Positions 1 to 5,422 of a stretch of 7,471 nucleotides of DNA are shown here, piece after piece. The position numbers were made by a program, and so were the translations under genes. Location of the stretch: assembly GCA_005792865.1 (NCBI GenBank), contig SXQR01000077.1:1-7471 (forward strand). The letters run 5' to 3'. The stretch comes from Flavobacterium sp. GTDB taxonomy: Bacteria > Bacteroidota > Bacteroidia > Flavobacteriales > Flavobacteriaceae. The notes below the pieces were generated by a model that worked only from the letters and a program-made list of their open reading frames with translations, ran no database searches and was not told the origin of the DNA. Positions within the stretch are counted from its first letter, which is position 1. Each line of letters starts with the position of its first letter.

Positions 1-193
1 CGTCATTCAGCTTTTTGACTTCGGAGGCCTTGTTGCCACGTGTGTCAACCGAAACCGAAATAAAAGCCTGATCGGGAATCACCTTTACCTTTCCTTCGCC
101 CTGTACCGTGATTTGCGGCAGCGGCCTTTGGTTTTCCTGCGCGGATGCGGTGGCCGAAACGGCGATGAACAGGGCAATGAACAGATTTTTCAT
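1..193 (-). CDS. SIMPL-domain (DUF541) secreted protein, N-terminal part only
   Basis: Only the first 64 codons are in the window; the gene continues past the left edge. Residues 1-18 look like a Sec signal peptide: a Lys near the start, a hydrophobic core (LFIALFIAV) and an ASA|Q cleavage site, so the product is probably periplasmic or outer-membrane associated. From about residue 28 the sequence (ITVQGEGKVKVIPDQAFISV) matches the start of the SIMPL/DUF541 family (YggE-like), in which the 'G.G.v...PD.a.i.v.v' pattern opens the domain. Members are linked to oxidative-stress defence or surface association, but the biochemical activity is poorly defined. The ATG at 193-191 is the only start that gives a complete signal peptide. 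It lies 49 bp downstream of the rhomboid gene on the same strand, so co-transcription is possible. There is no clear Shine-Dalgarno sequence; the leader is AT-rich. Confidence 0.85.
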   Translation of the reverse strand, partial: MKNLFIALFIAVSATASAQENQRPLPQITVQGEGKVKVIPDQAFISVSVDTRGNKASEVKKLND

Positions 194-242
194 GACTTTT
201 TATTTTAAGATTACTTTTTTGCCGATACCAAATCCCGTGCCG

Positions 243-884
243 TCACAGCTTTCCCCTGCGTTCCATAAAGAACATGATGGCAATGGGAACTGCCAACAGG
301 ATGACCATCAACGTATTGGTCTCAAACAAATACGGATCACGAATCAGCGTGATGACATAGCCGCCGATGGCGCCGCCAAAGTGCGCGGTATGGCCGATGT
401 TGTCCCGCCGCGATTTCATGCCGTAAATGGAATAAAGCAGATACCCGATCCCGAAGATATAGGCCGGAATCGGAATGGGAATGAAAAATAAATAAAGGTC
501 CATTTCAGGCCGCAACAGGATCGCCGAATAGAGTACGCCCGTCACCGCACCCGATGCCCCGATCGCGCGGTACGAGTATTCGTCGCGGTGCATGTACAGG
601 GTGAGCAGGCTGCCAAAGATCAGGCTCCCGGCGTAGATCAGTAAAAAGGCGAAAGTGCCCATGTAGGCGATCACCACGGGTGCGAAAAAGTACAGCGTGA
701 TCATGTTGAAGGCAAGGTGTGCGATATCGGCGTGAAGGAATGCCGACGAAAACATCCGGATCTGGTCACCCGCACGGATACTGCCCACATGGAATTCATA
801 CCGCCTGAAGAACGAAATGTCGTTGAATCCCTTGTAGCTCACCAATACCGTGGCCAGGATTATCGCGAGGACCGCTGTGCTCAT
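243..884 (-). CDS. Rhomboid-family intramembrane serine protease
   Basis: A 213-residue polytopic membrane protein of the rhomboid family, which cleaves transmembrane segments of other proteins inside the lipid bilayer. All core motifs are visible. His51-x4-His56-Leu-x2-Asn60-Met is the second-helix motif that stabilises the active site. Gly109-Ala-Ser111-Gly112 is the GxSG motif with nucleophile Ser111. Ala167-His168-x2-Gly171 supplies the catalytic His of the Ser-His dyad. Predicted helices lie near residues 2-17, 51-73, 75-97, 108-126, 129-155, 164-182 and 189-207, consistent with a 6+1 arrangement with the extra helix at the C terminus. There is no cytosolic N-terminal domain like that of E. 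coli GlpG, so the enzyme is minimal but appears active. The ATG at 884-882 puts the first helix at the N terminus. It is divergent from the acyltransferase gene. The substrate cannot be told from the sequence; the downstream SIMPL protein is only a neighbour. Confidence 0.93.
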   Translation of the reverse strand: MSTAVLAIILATVLVSYKGFNDISFFRRYEFHVGSIRAGDQIRMFSSAFLHADIAHLAFNMITLYFFAPVVIAYMGTFAFLLIYAGSLIFGSLLTLYMHRDEYSYRAIGASGAVTGVLYSAILLRPEMDLYLFFIPIPIPAYIFGIGYLLYSIYGMKSRRDNIGHTAHFGGAIGGYVITLIRDPYLFETNTLMVILLAVPIAIMFFMERRGKL

Positions 885-900
885 AAATTATTTTTCACCG

Positions 901-908
901 TAAATTTA
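901..908 (-). promoter_or_regulatory. Weak candidate -7 box for the rhomboid gene
   Basis: Read on the minus strand the octamer TAAATTTA matches the Bacteroidota -7 consensus TAnnTTTG except at the last base. It lies 16 bp ahead of the rhomboid ATG, comparable to other boxes in this window. The octamer is itself a palindrome, so its direction is not fixed by sequence. I found no TTG box at the usual 17-23 bp upstream spacing. Tentative. Confidence 0.25.
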
Positions 909-913
909 AGATA

Positions 914-940
914 TTGCGCGCAATGGCCGCGGCCGCGCCA
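914..940. repeat. Adjacent GC-rich palindromes in the divergent spacer
   Basis: TTGCGCGCAA (914-923) is a perfect 10-bp palindrome. Directly after it, 924-940 forms an imperfect inverted repeat: TGGC, a single unpaired C, the perfect palindrome GCGGCCGC (929-936), then GCCA. This 27-bp GC block sits in otherwise AT-rich spacer between the rhomboid and acyltransferase starts. It is upstream of the candidate -7 boxes for both genes, so it would probably act as DNA (an operator for a dimeric regulator) and not as an RNA hairpin. The palindromes are seen directly; the operator role is inference. Confidence 0.4.
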
Positions 941-953
941 CGATTTTAAGCCA

Positions 954-961
954 TATATTTG
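954..961 (+). promoter_or_regulatory. Bacteroidota-type -7 promoter box for the acyltransferase gene
   Basis: TATATTTG is an exact match to TAnnTTTG. It ends 13 bp before the ATG at 975, so transcription would start only a few bases ahead of the start codon, giving a very short A-rich leader (an A8 run at 963-970). No TTG -33 element is seen at the normal distance; that position is occupied by the GC-rich palindromes. Confidence 0.55.
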
Positions 962-974
962 CAAAAAAAAGGCG

Positions 975-1877
975 ATGCAGTTGCTCCTCTTTGTACTGGT
1001 GTATCCCATTCTGTGGATTATTTCCCGTCTTCCCTTTCCCTTGTTCTACAAATTTTCGGATTTTGTGTACCTTCTGGTCTACCACGTCATCGGCTACCGC
1101 AAAAAAACCGTCCGCCGCAACCTTGAACTCGCCTTCCCCGAATATACACCGGCCCGGCGGCTAGAAATAGAGAAGAAATCCTATCGGCACCTGTGCGACA
1201 TGTTTCTGGAGATGATTAAGACGATGGGGATCTCGCACGAGGAGATCAACAGGCGGTTTACCTTCACCAATCTTGAAATGGTGCACGAGGCCGAGAAGGA
1301 AGGCAAGAGCATGGCCCTGATGGCCGGACATTACGGGAGTTACGAGTGGGTGATTTCCATGAACGGGCGCGTCACCTTTCCGGGATTTGCGATCTACAAG
1401 AAAATTGCGAACGAATATTTTGACAGGTTGATCCACCGGATCAGGTCAAAGTTTGGCGCCGCCTTGATCACGACCAAGGAGACCATTCCCACCATCGAGG
1501 CCAATGAACGGGCCGGAATCAAGGGAATTTACGGATTCGCCGCCGACCAGTCGCCCAAAGCCTCCAAGATCTACCATTGGGGCATGTTCATGGGAATCGA
1601 CAGCCCCATCATCACCGGTGCCGAGATGTTGGCCAAGAAATACGACATGAACATCCTGTTTTTAAGGGTTCGGAAAACCGGTCGCGGGTACTATGAGGCG
1701 ACGTTCGAGCGGCCGTTCCGCGACATCCGGGCAGTGCCGGATTATCAGGTATCGGACACGTTTATGCAGATGGTGGAAAAGCAGGTCCGCGAAGCCCCGG
1801 AATACTATTTATGGACGCACAAGCGCTGGAAAGTCCGCCGGCCTAAAGATCAAACCACTTCTGCACCATCGGCTTGA
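975..1877 (+). CDS. LpxL/HtrB-type lysophospholipid (lipid A) acyltransferase
   Basis: A 300-residue inner-membrane protein of the bacterial lipid A acyltransferase family, which transfers an acyl chain, usually from acyl-ACP, onto a lipid A precursor or related lipid. Residues 2-18 form a hydrophobic N-terminal anchor. The RRNLELAFPE stretch at 47-56 is typical of the family. The catalytic HX4(D/E) motif is His119-YGSY-Glu124. An Asp191-Gln192 pair and the C-terminal YLWTHKRWK block (278-286) are also family hallmarks, and length matches the usual 290-310. I chose the ATG at 975 because the reading frame extends upstream only into sequence antisense to the rhomboid gene, and this ATG places the membrane anchor at residue 1 just after a TAnnTTTG box. 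The last 10 residues are a polar, unconserved-looking tail whose codons overlap the convergent PLP-enzyme gene. The precise acceptor (lipid A or another envelope lipid) is not determined by sequence. Confidence 0.9.
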   Translation: MQLLLFVLVYPILWIISRLPFPLFYKFSDFVYLLVYHVIGYRKKTVRRNLELAFPEYTPARRLEIEKKSYRHLCDMFLEMIKTMGISHEEINRRFTFTNLEMVHEAEKEGKSMALMAGHYGSYEWVISMNGRVTFPGFAIYKKIANEYFDRLIHRIRSKFGAALITTKETIPTIEANERAGIKGIYGFAADQSPKASKIYHWGMFMGIDSPIITGAEMLAKKYDMNILFLRVRKTGRGYYEATFERPFRDIRAVPDYQVSDTFMQMVEKQVREAPEYYLWTHKRWKVRRPKDQTTSAPSA

Positions 1878-3324
1878 GCGAAACCTCGTCTCGGTGCCTG
1901 AATTCATTGGTAGCCTTCTCATAGTTGTAATCGGTGGCCCACTGCCGGTGATGCCGCGCAAGTTCTTCGATCGCATCGCACACATACCTGATTTCGGCAT
2001 CGGTTGTCGTCGGATGCATCGACATCCTGATCCATCCCGGTTTTTCCAATAGTTCACCGCGGGTGATCTTATCGGTTAGTTCATGTGACTTTTCCTTGTC
2101 GACGTGCAGCAGGTAATGCCCATAGGTTCCAGCGCAACTGCAGCCGCCGCGGCTTTGGATGCCAAAACGGTCATTCAGCAATTTGACACCGAGGTTGAAG
2201 TGAAGCCCCTCGATGTAAAAAGAGATAACCCCCAGCCTTTCGCGGTGCTGGCCTGCAAGGATGTTAAGCCCGGGAATATTTTCAAGTCTTGCAAAAACAT
2301 AGGACACGAGTTCGTGTTCCCTTGCCAGGATGTTCTGCGTGCCCATCTGTTCCTTGAGCCGGATGGCCAGCGCAGTGCGGATGGTCTGCAAAAAACCCGG
2401 CGTGCCCCCGTCCTCGCGGTCCTCGATATCGTCAATATATTTGTGTTCGCCCCACGGATTGGTCCAGCTGACGGTGCCGCCTCCCGGGTGGTCTGGAACC
2501 GTATTGCGGTAAAGCCGGCTGTTGAAGACCAGGATGCCCGATGTGCCGGGACCGCCCAGGAACTTGTGCGGTGAAAAAAAGATCGCGTCAAGGGCGCATT
2601 CGGGATCCTCGGGATGCATGTCAATGTCGACGTATGGCGCCGAGCACGCAAAATCCACAAAGCACAGGCCCCCCGCCCGGTGCATCAATTTGGCTATCTC
2701 GTGGTAGGGCGTCCGGATGCCCGTTACATTTGAACATGATGTCACCGATGCGATCCTGACCTCGCGTTCATCGTAACGGGATATGATCTCCTTAAATGTT
2801 TCCAGGCAGATCAGCCCCTGCGGACAGGCCGGGATCACCACCACGTCGGCGATGGTTTCCAGCCACGAGGTCTGGTTGGAATGGTGCTCCATGTGCGAGA
2901 CAAATACCACGGGCCGCTTTTCGGCTGGTATGTGCGCATAGCCGCGGAGCTTCTCGGGCATTTTCATCCCCAGGATGCGCTGGAACTTGTTGACCACACC
3001 CGTCATCCCGGTTCCGGCCGAGATCAGTACGTCTCCCGGGCCCGCATTGACGTGGCGCTTGATGATCTTCTTCGCCTCGTGGTAGGCCATGGTCATCGCG
3101 GTGCCCGAAAAGGTGGTCTCGGTGTGCGTATTTGCCACGAAAGGCCCGAAATCGGCCAGCATCTTCTCTTCAATGGGCCCGTAAAGCCGTCCGCTGGCGG
3201 TCCAATCGGTGTAGATGATCTTCTGTTTTCCGAAAGGCGACTCAAATTCCTGCCCGATCCCGACGATATTCTCGCGGAACGGCCTGAAATAAGTCTCGAG
3301 CGACACGGTGGCGGTGGCTTCCAT
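1843..3324 (-). CDS. Class V aminotransferase-fold PLP enzyme, cysteine desulfurase/selenocysteine lyase-like
   Basis: A 493-residue cytosolic protein with the fold-type I signature of COG0520 (SufS/CsdA/NifS relatives). From the ATG: HMEHHSNQTSW at 144-154 is the substrate/PLP-stacking histidine motif, VDFACSAPYVD at 223-233 carries Asp224 expected to contact the pyridine nitrogen, and SPHKFLGGPGTSG at 251-263 holds Lys254, the PLP Schiff-base lysine. SRGGCSCAGTYGH (391-403) sits where desulfurases have the catalytic Cys loop, with Arg392, Cys395 and Cys397. It is longer than SufS (about 400 aa), partly through a C-terminal region (after about residue 440) with aromatic residues (WATDYNY). 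I chose ATG 3324-3322, 10 bp past the glmM stop; a TTG eight codons earlier would overlap glmM and adds nothing conserved. Short spacing suggests co-transcription and translational coupling with glmM. Desulfurase activity is possible, but another class V reaction cannot be excluded; no SufU/SufE/IscU partner is nearby. Confidence 0.85.
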   Translation of the reverse strand: MEATATVSLETYFRPFRENIVGIGQEFESPFGKQKIIYTDWTASGRLYGPIEEKMLADFGPFVANTHTETTFSGTAMTMAYHEAKKIIKRHVNAGPGDVLISAGTGMTGVVNKFQRILGMKMPEKLRGYAHIPAEKRPVVFVSHMEHHSNQTSWLETIADVVVIPACPQGLICLETFKEIISRYDEREVRIASVTSCSNVTGIRTPYHEIAKLMHRAGGLCFVDFACSAPYVDIDMHPEDPECALDAIFFSPHKFLGGPGTSGILVFNSRLYRNTVPDHPGGGTVSWTNPWGEHKYIDDIEDREDGGTPGFLQTIRTALAIRLKEQMGTQNILAREHELVSYVFARLENIPGLNILAGQHRERLGVISFYIEGLHFNLGVKLLNDRFGIQSRGGCSCAGTYGHYLLHVDKEKSHELTDKITRGELLEKPGWIRMSMHPTTTDAEIRYVCDAIEELARHHRQWATDYNYEKATNEFRHRDEVSLKPMVQKWFDL

Positions 3325-3334
3325 AACGTAGTTT

Positions 3335-4723
3335 TTAGATTCCGGCAATTTGTTTGATTTCGCCCACGATTCGCTCGGCCAGGATGTCGGCTTCGTTCTG
3401 CGTAGCGGCTTCGGTATAGATGCGGATGATGGGTTCGGTATTGGATTTTCTCAGGTGCACCCAGTTGTGGGCAAAATCGATCTTGAGCCCGTCGATCGTC
3501 TTGCAATCCTCACCCCTGTATTTGTCATACATTTTTTCGAGCACGAGGTCCACGTCGATTTCCGGGGTAAGTTCGATCTTGTTCTTGCTCATGAAATACG
3601 CCGAATACGTTTTGCGAAGTTCCGATACCTTCATTCGCTTATTGGCCAGGTGCGTAAGGAAAAGCGCAACGCCCACCAGGCTGTCCCGGCCGTAATGCAG
3701 TTCGGGATAGATGATGCCCCCGTTGCCCTCGCCGCCAATGACGGCCTTGTTTTTCTTCATCATCTCGACAACGTTCACCTCGCCCACTGCGCTGGCCTCG
3801 TAGGTCCCGCCGTGCAATTGGGTAACATCGCGAAGCGCCCTCGAAGAGGACATATTGGAAACCGTGTTCCCCGGAGTTTTGGAAAGCACATAATCGGCCA
3901 CGGCCACCAGGGTGTATTCCTCGCCAAACATCTCGCCGTCCTCGCTGATGAAGGCCAGGCGGTCCACATCGGGATCGACCACTACGCCCAAGTCTGCTTT
4001 TTCGCGCACGACGAGTTCGCATATCGCGCCAAGGTGTTCCTTTAAAGGTTCGGGATTGTGCGGAAAGTGTCCGTTTGGCTCGCAATAGAGTTCGACTACC
4101 TCAACGCCCATCCTGCGCAGCAGATCGGGGATGATGATGCCGCCGGATGAATTGACCCCGTCCACGACTACCTTAAAACCTGCGGCGCGGACGGCCTGGG
4201 CATCCACGAGCGGCAAATTCAGCACCTGGTCAATGTGGATGTCCATGTAGCGGTCGTTGGACACCACCTTTCCCAGGCTGTCCACATCGGCAAAGGCAAA
4301 TTCCCCTTTTTCGGCGATGGCGAGGATCTCGGCACCATCGGCACCGCTCAAAAATTCACCCTTGTCGTTGAGAAGCTTGAGCGCGTTCCACTGCTTGGGG
4401 TTGTGCGAGGCGGTCAGGATGATGCCCCCGTCGGCCTTTTCCATAGGCACGGCCACCTCAACGGTTGGCGTGGTGGAAAGCCCGAGGTCAATGACATTGA
4501 TTCCCAGGCCAGAGAGCGTATTGGCGACCAGGCTGTGGATCATCGGGCCTGAAATCCGCGCGTCGCGACCGATCACCACCGTGCAGGCGCTGTTTATTGA
4601 TTGTGACTTGAGCCAGGTACCGTAGGCCGCCGCGAATTTGACAGCGTCGATCGGCGTGAGGTTGTCTCCGGGATTTCCGCCAATGGTCCCGCGGATACCC
4701 GAAATTGATTTTATAAGCGTCAT
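3335..4723 (-). CDS. glmM: Phosphoglucosamine mutase (archaeal-type GlmM)
   Basis: A 462-residue cytosolic alpha-D-phosphohexomutase. It would interconvert glucosamine-6-phosphate and glucosamine-1-phosphate, feeding UDP-GlcNAc for peptidoglycan and lipopolysaccharide. The four family sites are present in order: the phosphoserine loop TASHNP with Ser106 (104-109), the Mg2+-binding DPDVDR loop with Asp250, Asp252 and Asp254 (250-255), the sugar-specificity loop GGEGNGG (330-336, Glu332), and the phosphate-binding loop RKSNTEPIIR (425-434). DPDVDR and GEGNGG resemble archaeal and Bacteroidota mutases, unlike E. coli GlmM (DGDGDR). Phosphomannomutase activity is therefore an alternative, though GlmM is the usual assignment in this phylum. 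I chose ATG 4723 (MTLIKSISGIRGT) because the family begins there; 36 upstream in-frame codons lie over the promoter region and look non-coding. It probably leads a two-gene operon with the PLP enzyme. Confidence 0.9.
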   Translation of the reverse strand: MTLIKSISGIRGTIGGNPGDNLTPIDAVKFAAAYGTWLKSQSINSACTVVIGRDARISGPMIHSLVANTLSGLGINVIDLGLSTTPTVEVAVPMEKADGGIILTASHNPKQWNALKLLNDKGEFLSGADGAEILAIAEKGEFAFADVDSLGKVVSNDRYMDIHIDQVLNLPLVDAQAVRAAGFKVVVDGVNSSGGIIIPDLLRRMGVEVVELYCEPNGHFPHNPEPLKEHLGAICELVVREKADLGVVVDPDVDRLAFISEDGEMFGEEYTLVAVADYVLSKTPGNTVSNMSSSRALRDVTQLHGGTYEASAVGEVNVVEMMKKNKAVIGGEGNGGIIYPELHYGRDSLVGVALFLTHLANKRMKVSELRKTYSAYFMSKNKIELTPEIDVDLVLEKMYDKYRGEDCKTIDGLKIDFAHNWVHLRKSNTEPIIRIYTEAATQNEADILAERIVGEIKQIAGI

Positions 4724-4739
4724 TTCGTGCAGTTTCACG

Positions 4740-4747
4740 CAAAGATA
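4740..4747 (-). promoter_or_regulatory. Bacteroidota-type -7 promoter box for glmM
   Basis: On the minus strand this reads TATCTTTG, an exact TAnnTTTG match, ending 16 bp before the glmM ATG at 4723. It would drive glmM and the downstream PLP-enzyme gene from a short leader. No TTG is seen 17-23 bp upstream. Its position also argues that the longer upstream reading frame of glmM is not used. Confidence 0.55.
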
Positions 4748-4798
4748 AACCTTGGCCGCATAATTCATATTAATTTTCACGGGCAATGCAAGAAATCG

Positions 4799-4806
4799 TA
4801 TCTTCA
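4799..4806 (+). promoter_or_regulatory. Degenerate candidate -7 box for the ACP phosphodiesterase gene
   Basis: TATCTTCA keeps the TA and the first two T positions of TAnnTTTG but differs at the last two bases. It lies 7 bp ahead of the ATG at 4814, a position like that of the exact boxes in this window. Weak on sequence alone; listed because the divergent arrangement with glmM requires some promoter in this 90-bp spacer. Confidence 0.25.
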
Positions 4807-4813
4807 CGAAAGC

Positions 4814-5404
4814 ATGAATTTTCTCGCACACATATACCTTTCCGGAGATAATGAACTCATCAGGATCGGGAATTTCATGGCCGATGGCATCCGCGGAAAA
4901 TCATTTGACGATTATCCACCGGAGGTGCGCACGGGAATCCTGCTGCATCGCGAGATCGACACCTTCACCGATGCGCATCCGGTTTTCAGGACGGGAACCA
5001 AGAGGCTGCACGCCGACTTTCACCATTATGCAGGCGTGATCATGGATGTTTTTTACGATCACTTCCTCGCCGCCTCCTGGACATCCTACCACGATACACC
5101 GTTAGCCAAATTTGCCGCCGGTTTTTACGACTCGATGCAGCGCAACATGCACCTTTTGACCGACCGTGCCCGTGATATGCTGCCTATTATGCGAAAACAC
5201 GACTGGCTCACCAGCTACGCGACCCGTGAGGGCATCGCACAGATCCTCTGGCAGATGGACCGTCGCACCGGAAACCGATCCGGGATGGCACAGGCCCCCG
5301 TTGCGCTGGAAGAATATTATGACCTGTATGCGGAGGAATTCACGCAGTTTTTCGCCGAGATCAGGATCATGGTGGGCCAAAAACTTCAAAAAGGTTTTAA
5401 TTAA
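4814..5404 (+). CDS. acpH: Acyl carrier protein phosphodiesterase (AcpH/DUF479 family)
   Basis: A 196-residue cytosolic protein, close to the roughly 193 residues of E. coli AcpH. The family hydrolyses holo-ACP to apo-ACP, releasing 4'-phosphopantetheine. It starts with the MNFLAH opening seen in E. coli AcpH. Then come GNFMADGIRG (19-28, with Asn20 and Asp24), PPEVRTGILLHREIDTFTD (35-53, with His45, Arg46, Asp49 and Asp53), and the helix MDVFYDHFL (77-85, with Asp78, Asp82 and His83). These acidic and histidine residues form the metal-dependent, HD-like active site expected of the family. The start is ATG 4814, which reproduces the family N terminus; an in-frame ATG at 4727 would add 29 residues overlapping the glmM promoter. 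It is divergent from glmM and 18 bp ahead of the ClC gene, so the two plus-strand genes may share a transcript. Physiological need for ACP turnover is unclear even in E. coli. Confidence 0.88.
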   Translation: MNFLAHIYLSGDNELIRIGNFMADGIRGKSFDDYPPEVRTGILLHREIDTFTDAHPVFRTGTKRLHADFHHYAGVIMDVFYDHFLAASWTSYHDTPLAKFAAGFYDSMQRNMHLLTDRARDMLPIMRKHDWLTSYATREGIAQILWQMDRRTGNRSGMAQAPVALEEYYDLYAEEFTQFFAEIRIMVGQKLQKGFN

Positions 5405-5407
5405 GCG

Positions 5408-5415
5408 TAATTTTG
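5408..5415 (+). promoter_or_regulatory. Bacteroidota-type -7 promoter box for the ClC gene
   Basis: TAATTTTG is an exact TAnnTTTG match, 3 bp after the acpH stop codon and ending 7 bp before the ClC ATG at 5423. If used, the transcript would start within a few bases of the AUG and be leaderless or nearly so. A TTC (5385-5387), not TTG, is the closest thing to a -33 element at 20-bp spacing. The ClC gene could therefore be transcribed independently as well as by read-through from acpH. Confidence 0.45.
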
Positions 5416-5422
5416 CGCGCCT

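Noticed and set aside
194..242. Separate promoter for the SIMPL gene
   Set aside because: A minus-strand TTTG followed 15 bp later by TAATCTTA is too far from consensus in both sequence and spacing to call; read-through from the rhomboid gene is as likely.
108..491. 127-codon plus-strand open frame across the SIMPL/rhomboid junction
   Set aside because: It is antisense to a signal-peptide coding region and to the rhomboid C-terminal half; no coherent protein features.
717..974. Upstream extension of the acyltransferase frame (86 extra codons)
   Set aside because: It runs antisense through the rhomboid gene and the divergent spacer, has no membrane-anchor or family similarity, and the family N terminus begins at the ATG at 975 beside an exact -7 box.
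2104..2574. 156-codon plus-strand open frame antisense to the PLP enzyme
   Set aside because: Entirely opposite a gene with intact catalytic motifs; no domain resemblance and no promoter or start context of its own.
3350..4045. 231-codon plus-strand open frame antisense to glmM
   Set aside because: It lies wholly inside the well-supported glmM gene, has no recognisable motifs, and is the kind of long shadow frame expected opposite GC-rich coding sequence.
4727..4813. Earlier in-frame ATG for acpH
   Set aside because: The added 29 residues are unlike the family and would cover the glmM promoter region; ATG 4814 exactly reproduces the conserved MNFLAH N terminus.
4724..4831. 36-codon N-terminal extension of glmM
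   Set aside because: It reads through the TATCTTTG box, and phosphohexomutases of this group begin at the IKSISGIRGT segment.
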